This document shows positions 62,576 to 64,000 of a stretch of DNA of 64,000 nt, one piece after another. This DNA is from Novosphingobium mathurense (GTDB lineage Bacteria > Pseudomonadota > Alphaproteobacteria > Sphingomonadales > Sphingomonadaceae). The stretch is taken from positions 310,001-374,000 of the forward strand of contig NZ_FVZE01000002.1 in the NCBI RefSeq assembly GCF_900168325.1, written 5' to 3'. The position numbers were made by a program, and so were the translations under genes. Under the pieces are notes generated by a model. The model was not told where the DNA came from. It worked only from the letters and a program-made list of their open reading frames with translations, and searched no databases. Numbering within the stretch: position 1 is the first letter of the stretch; every line of letters begins with the position of its first letter.

Positions 62576-63940
62576 ATGTCGTCTCAGCTTTCCCAAGCCG
62601 CGCTGCGCGATCAGCGCAGCCAATTCCACCCGTTCACCGCGATTACCGATCTCATGGCTGACGGGCCTACGGTCATGGCAAGCGGTTCGGGCGTTCGCGT
62701 TACGGATGTGGACGGCAAGGAATACCTCGACGGCATGGCCGGCCTCTGGTGCGTGAATCTGGGTTACGGCCGCAAGGAGATCACCGAGGCGATCGCCCGC
62801 CAGAGCGAACGCCTGTCGTTCTTTCACACGTTCAACGGCATGTCGACCGACGTGGTTGCCGAATGTGCCGAAGCGCTGCTCGAGCGCGCACCGGTGCCGA
62901 TGTCGCGCGTGTTCTTCGGCGCTTCCGGCAGCGACGCCAACGAAACCCAGCTCAAGCTGATCTGGTACTACAACAACCTGCGCGGCAAGCCGGAAAAGAA
63001 GAAGATCATTGCGCGTTGGAATGCCTATCACGGTTCGGGCGTGGCCACGGCCAGCCTGACGGGCCTGCCCGGCATGCATACCCTGTTCGACCTTCCCAAG
63101 GGTCCGATCATTCACGTCAGCGCGCCGTACTATTATCGCAAGGCGCCCGAAGGCATGAGCGAGCGTGAATTCTCGCGCCAGCTGGCCAAGGAACTGGAAG
63201 ACGTGATCGAGCGCGAGGGCGCCGACACCATCGCGGCCTTCTTCGCTGAAGCGGTCATGGGCGCCGGCGGGCTTATCCCTCCCCCGGAAGGTTATTTCGA
63301 AGAGATCGGCGCGATCCTCAAGAAGCACGACATCCTGCTGGTGGCGGACGAAGTCGTCTCCGGTTTCGGCCGTCTCGGCACGTACTGGGGCAGCCAGACC
63401 TACGGCTATGAACCCGACCTGATTACCTCGGCCAAGGGCGTGACCTCGGGCTACTTCCCGATGTCGGTCTGCTTCATCTCGCCCAAGGTCTGGGACGTGA
63501 TCGAAGGCGAGGCTGCCAAGGCCGGACTGTTCGGCCATGGCTACACCTATTCCGCGCATCCGGTTGGCGCTGCAGCGGCACTCGCCGCGCTCAAGCTGAT
63601 CGACGAACTCAAGGTGGTGGACAATGTGGCCGACGTCGGCCCTTACATGCTCCAGTCGCTGAAGGATCGTCTGGGCCAGCATGCCAATGTCGGCGACATT
63701 CGCGGTCAGGGCCTGATGATCGGTATCGAACTGGTCAAGGATCGCGCCACCAAGGAAGTTCTGCCGATGGCAGACCGTACCGGTCGCCAGGTGCTCAAGG
63801 CAGCGGCGGAACGCGGCCTGATCACGCGCGCTCTGGGCGACACCCTGGTTTTCGCTCCGCCGCTTGTCATCAATCGTGCCGAAGTCGATGAACTTGTCGA
63901 CAAGTTCGCGCTCGCGGTCAGTGACGTGCTTCCGGCCTGA
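62576..63940 (+). CDS. Class III (omega) aminotransferase
   Basis: PLP enzyme of 454 residues that moves an amino group between an amine or omega-amino acid and pyruvate or another oxo acid. PLP contacts: GASGSDANETQLKLIWYYNN, WNAYHGSG, and VADEVVSGFGRLG; the Schiff-base Lys is in TSAKGVTSGYFPM near residue 290. The overall pattern resembles putrescine- or beta-alanine-pyruvate aminotransferases. The start at 62576 has GGAGATACCC upstream; the frame is open earlier but without homology. Together with the amine dehydrogenase and Rid protein it points to amine catabolism, although its exact substrate is not known. Confidence 0.93.
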   Translation: MSSQLSQAALRDQRSQFHPFTAITDLMADGPTVMASGSGVRVTDVDGKEYLDGMAGLWCVNLGYGRKEITEAIARQSERLSFFHTFNGMSTDVVAECAEALLERAPVPMSRVFFGASGSDANETQLKLIWYYNNLRGKPEKKKIIARWNAYHGSGVATASLTGLPGMHTLFDLPKGPIIHVSAPYYYRKAPEGMSEREFSRQLAKELEDVIEREGADTIAAFFAEAVMGAGGLIPPPEGYFEEIGAILKKHDILLVADEVVSGFGRLGTYWGSQTYGYEPDLITSAKGVTSGYFPMSVCFISPKVWDVIEGEAAKAGLFGHGYTYSAHPVGAAAALAALKLIDELKVVDNVADVGPYMLQSLKDRLGQHANVGDIRGQGLMIGIELVKDRATKEVLPMADRTGRQVLKAAAERGLITRALGDTLVFAPPLVINRAEVDELVDKFALAVSDVLPA

Positions 63941-63977
63941 TCGCAAACGGTAAGATAGCCGGGGAGAGGGCGCACCG

Positions 63978-64000
63978 ATGAACCAGACAATACCTATCGA
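63978..64000 (+). CDS. Start of a further gene, cut by the window edge
   Basis: GGGGAGAGGG is followed eight bases later by ATG at 63978 (MNQTIPI...), 37 bases after the aminotransferase stop. The spacing suggests the next gene of the same operon. Only seven codons are visible, so the product is unknown. Confidence 0.5.

Overview
The window looks like a chromosome segment of a GC-rich alphaproteobacterium of the order Sphingomonadales, most like Novosphingobium (inference from gene content; no database search was run). The pointers are a methionine synthase split into two polypeptides, an ArsR-methyltransferase fusion heading the met operon, a C-terminal sorting tail with a VPAP motif, several TonB-dependent receptors, and two short intergenic hairpin repeats of a type I recall from sphingomonads.

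The first 37.6 kb is mainly core genome. In order it holds the end of ruvA and ruvB, a serine-tract surface protein, acnA, a DMT exporter, an L,D-transpeptidase, recQ, a met operon (ArsR-methyltransferase, metF, metH N-terminal unit, GNAT, metH C-terminal unit), a small lipoprotein, nadE, a zinc alcohol dehydrogenase, gltX, a 3-hydroxybutyrate dehydrogenase with a patatin-like lipase, a 5'-nucleotidase lipoprotein, lgt with a MidA-like methyltransferase, glnD, two metallopeptidases, gyrB, a 26-residue membrane protein gene and guaA. The met operon begins at a perfect 22-bp palindrome that touches the start of its regulator.

From about 37.7 kb to the end the content is accessory. Two paralogous membrane-bound winged-helix proteins (37702-39030 minus and 55685-57016 plus) share an extracytoplasmic domain I do not recognise. 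Between them lies a likely envelope cluster: a Tat-exported propeller protein, a DUF6152-like secreted protein, a second secreted protein, a TonB receptor, a class II cytochrome c lipoprotein, a second TonB receptor and two paralogous DUF6644-like membrane proteins.

The 50.6-64 kb part looks like an amine-catabolic locus. A trimethylamine-dehydrogenase-like enzyme keeps the cysteine that carries covalent FMN, the 4Fe-4S cysteines and the catalytic Tyr/His/Asp, but its substrate pocket is altered (Val60, Asp353). Its presumed electron acceptor, ETF (etfB-etfA), follows directly. A divergent Rid-family gene, a TonB receptor, an HsaA-like flavin oxygenase, a LysR regulator and a class III aminotransferase complete the set. 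A 24-bp sequence, 20 of 24 identical, occurs in both the rid/dehydrogenase and the lysR/aminotransferase divergent promoter regions, with a weaker copy before the TonB receptor gene. This suggests one regulon. I saw no tRNA, rRNA, CRISPR array, transposase or phage gene.
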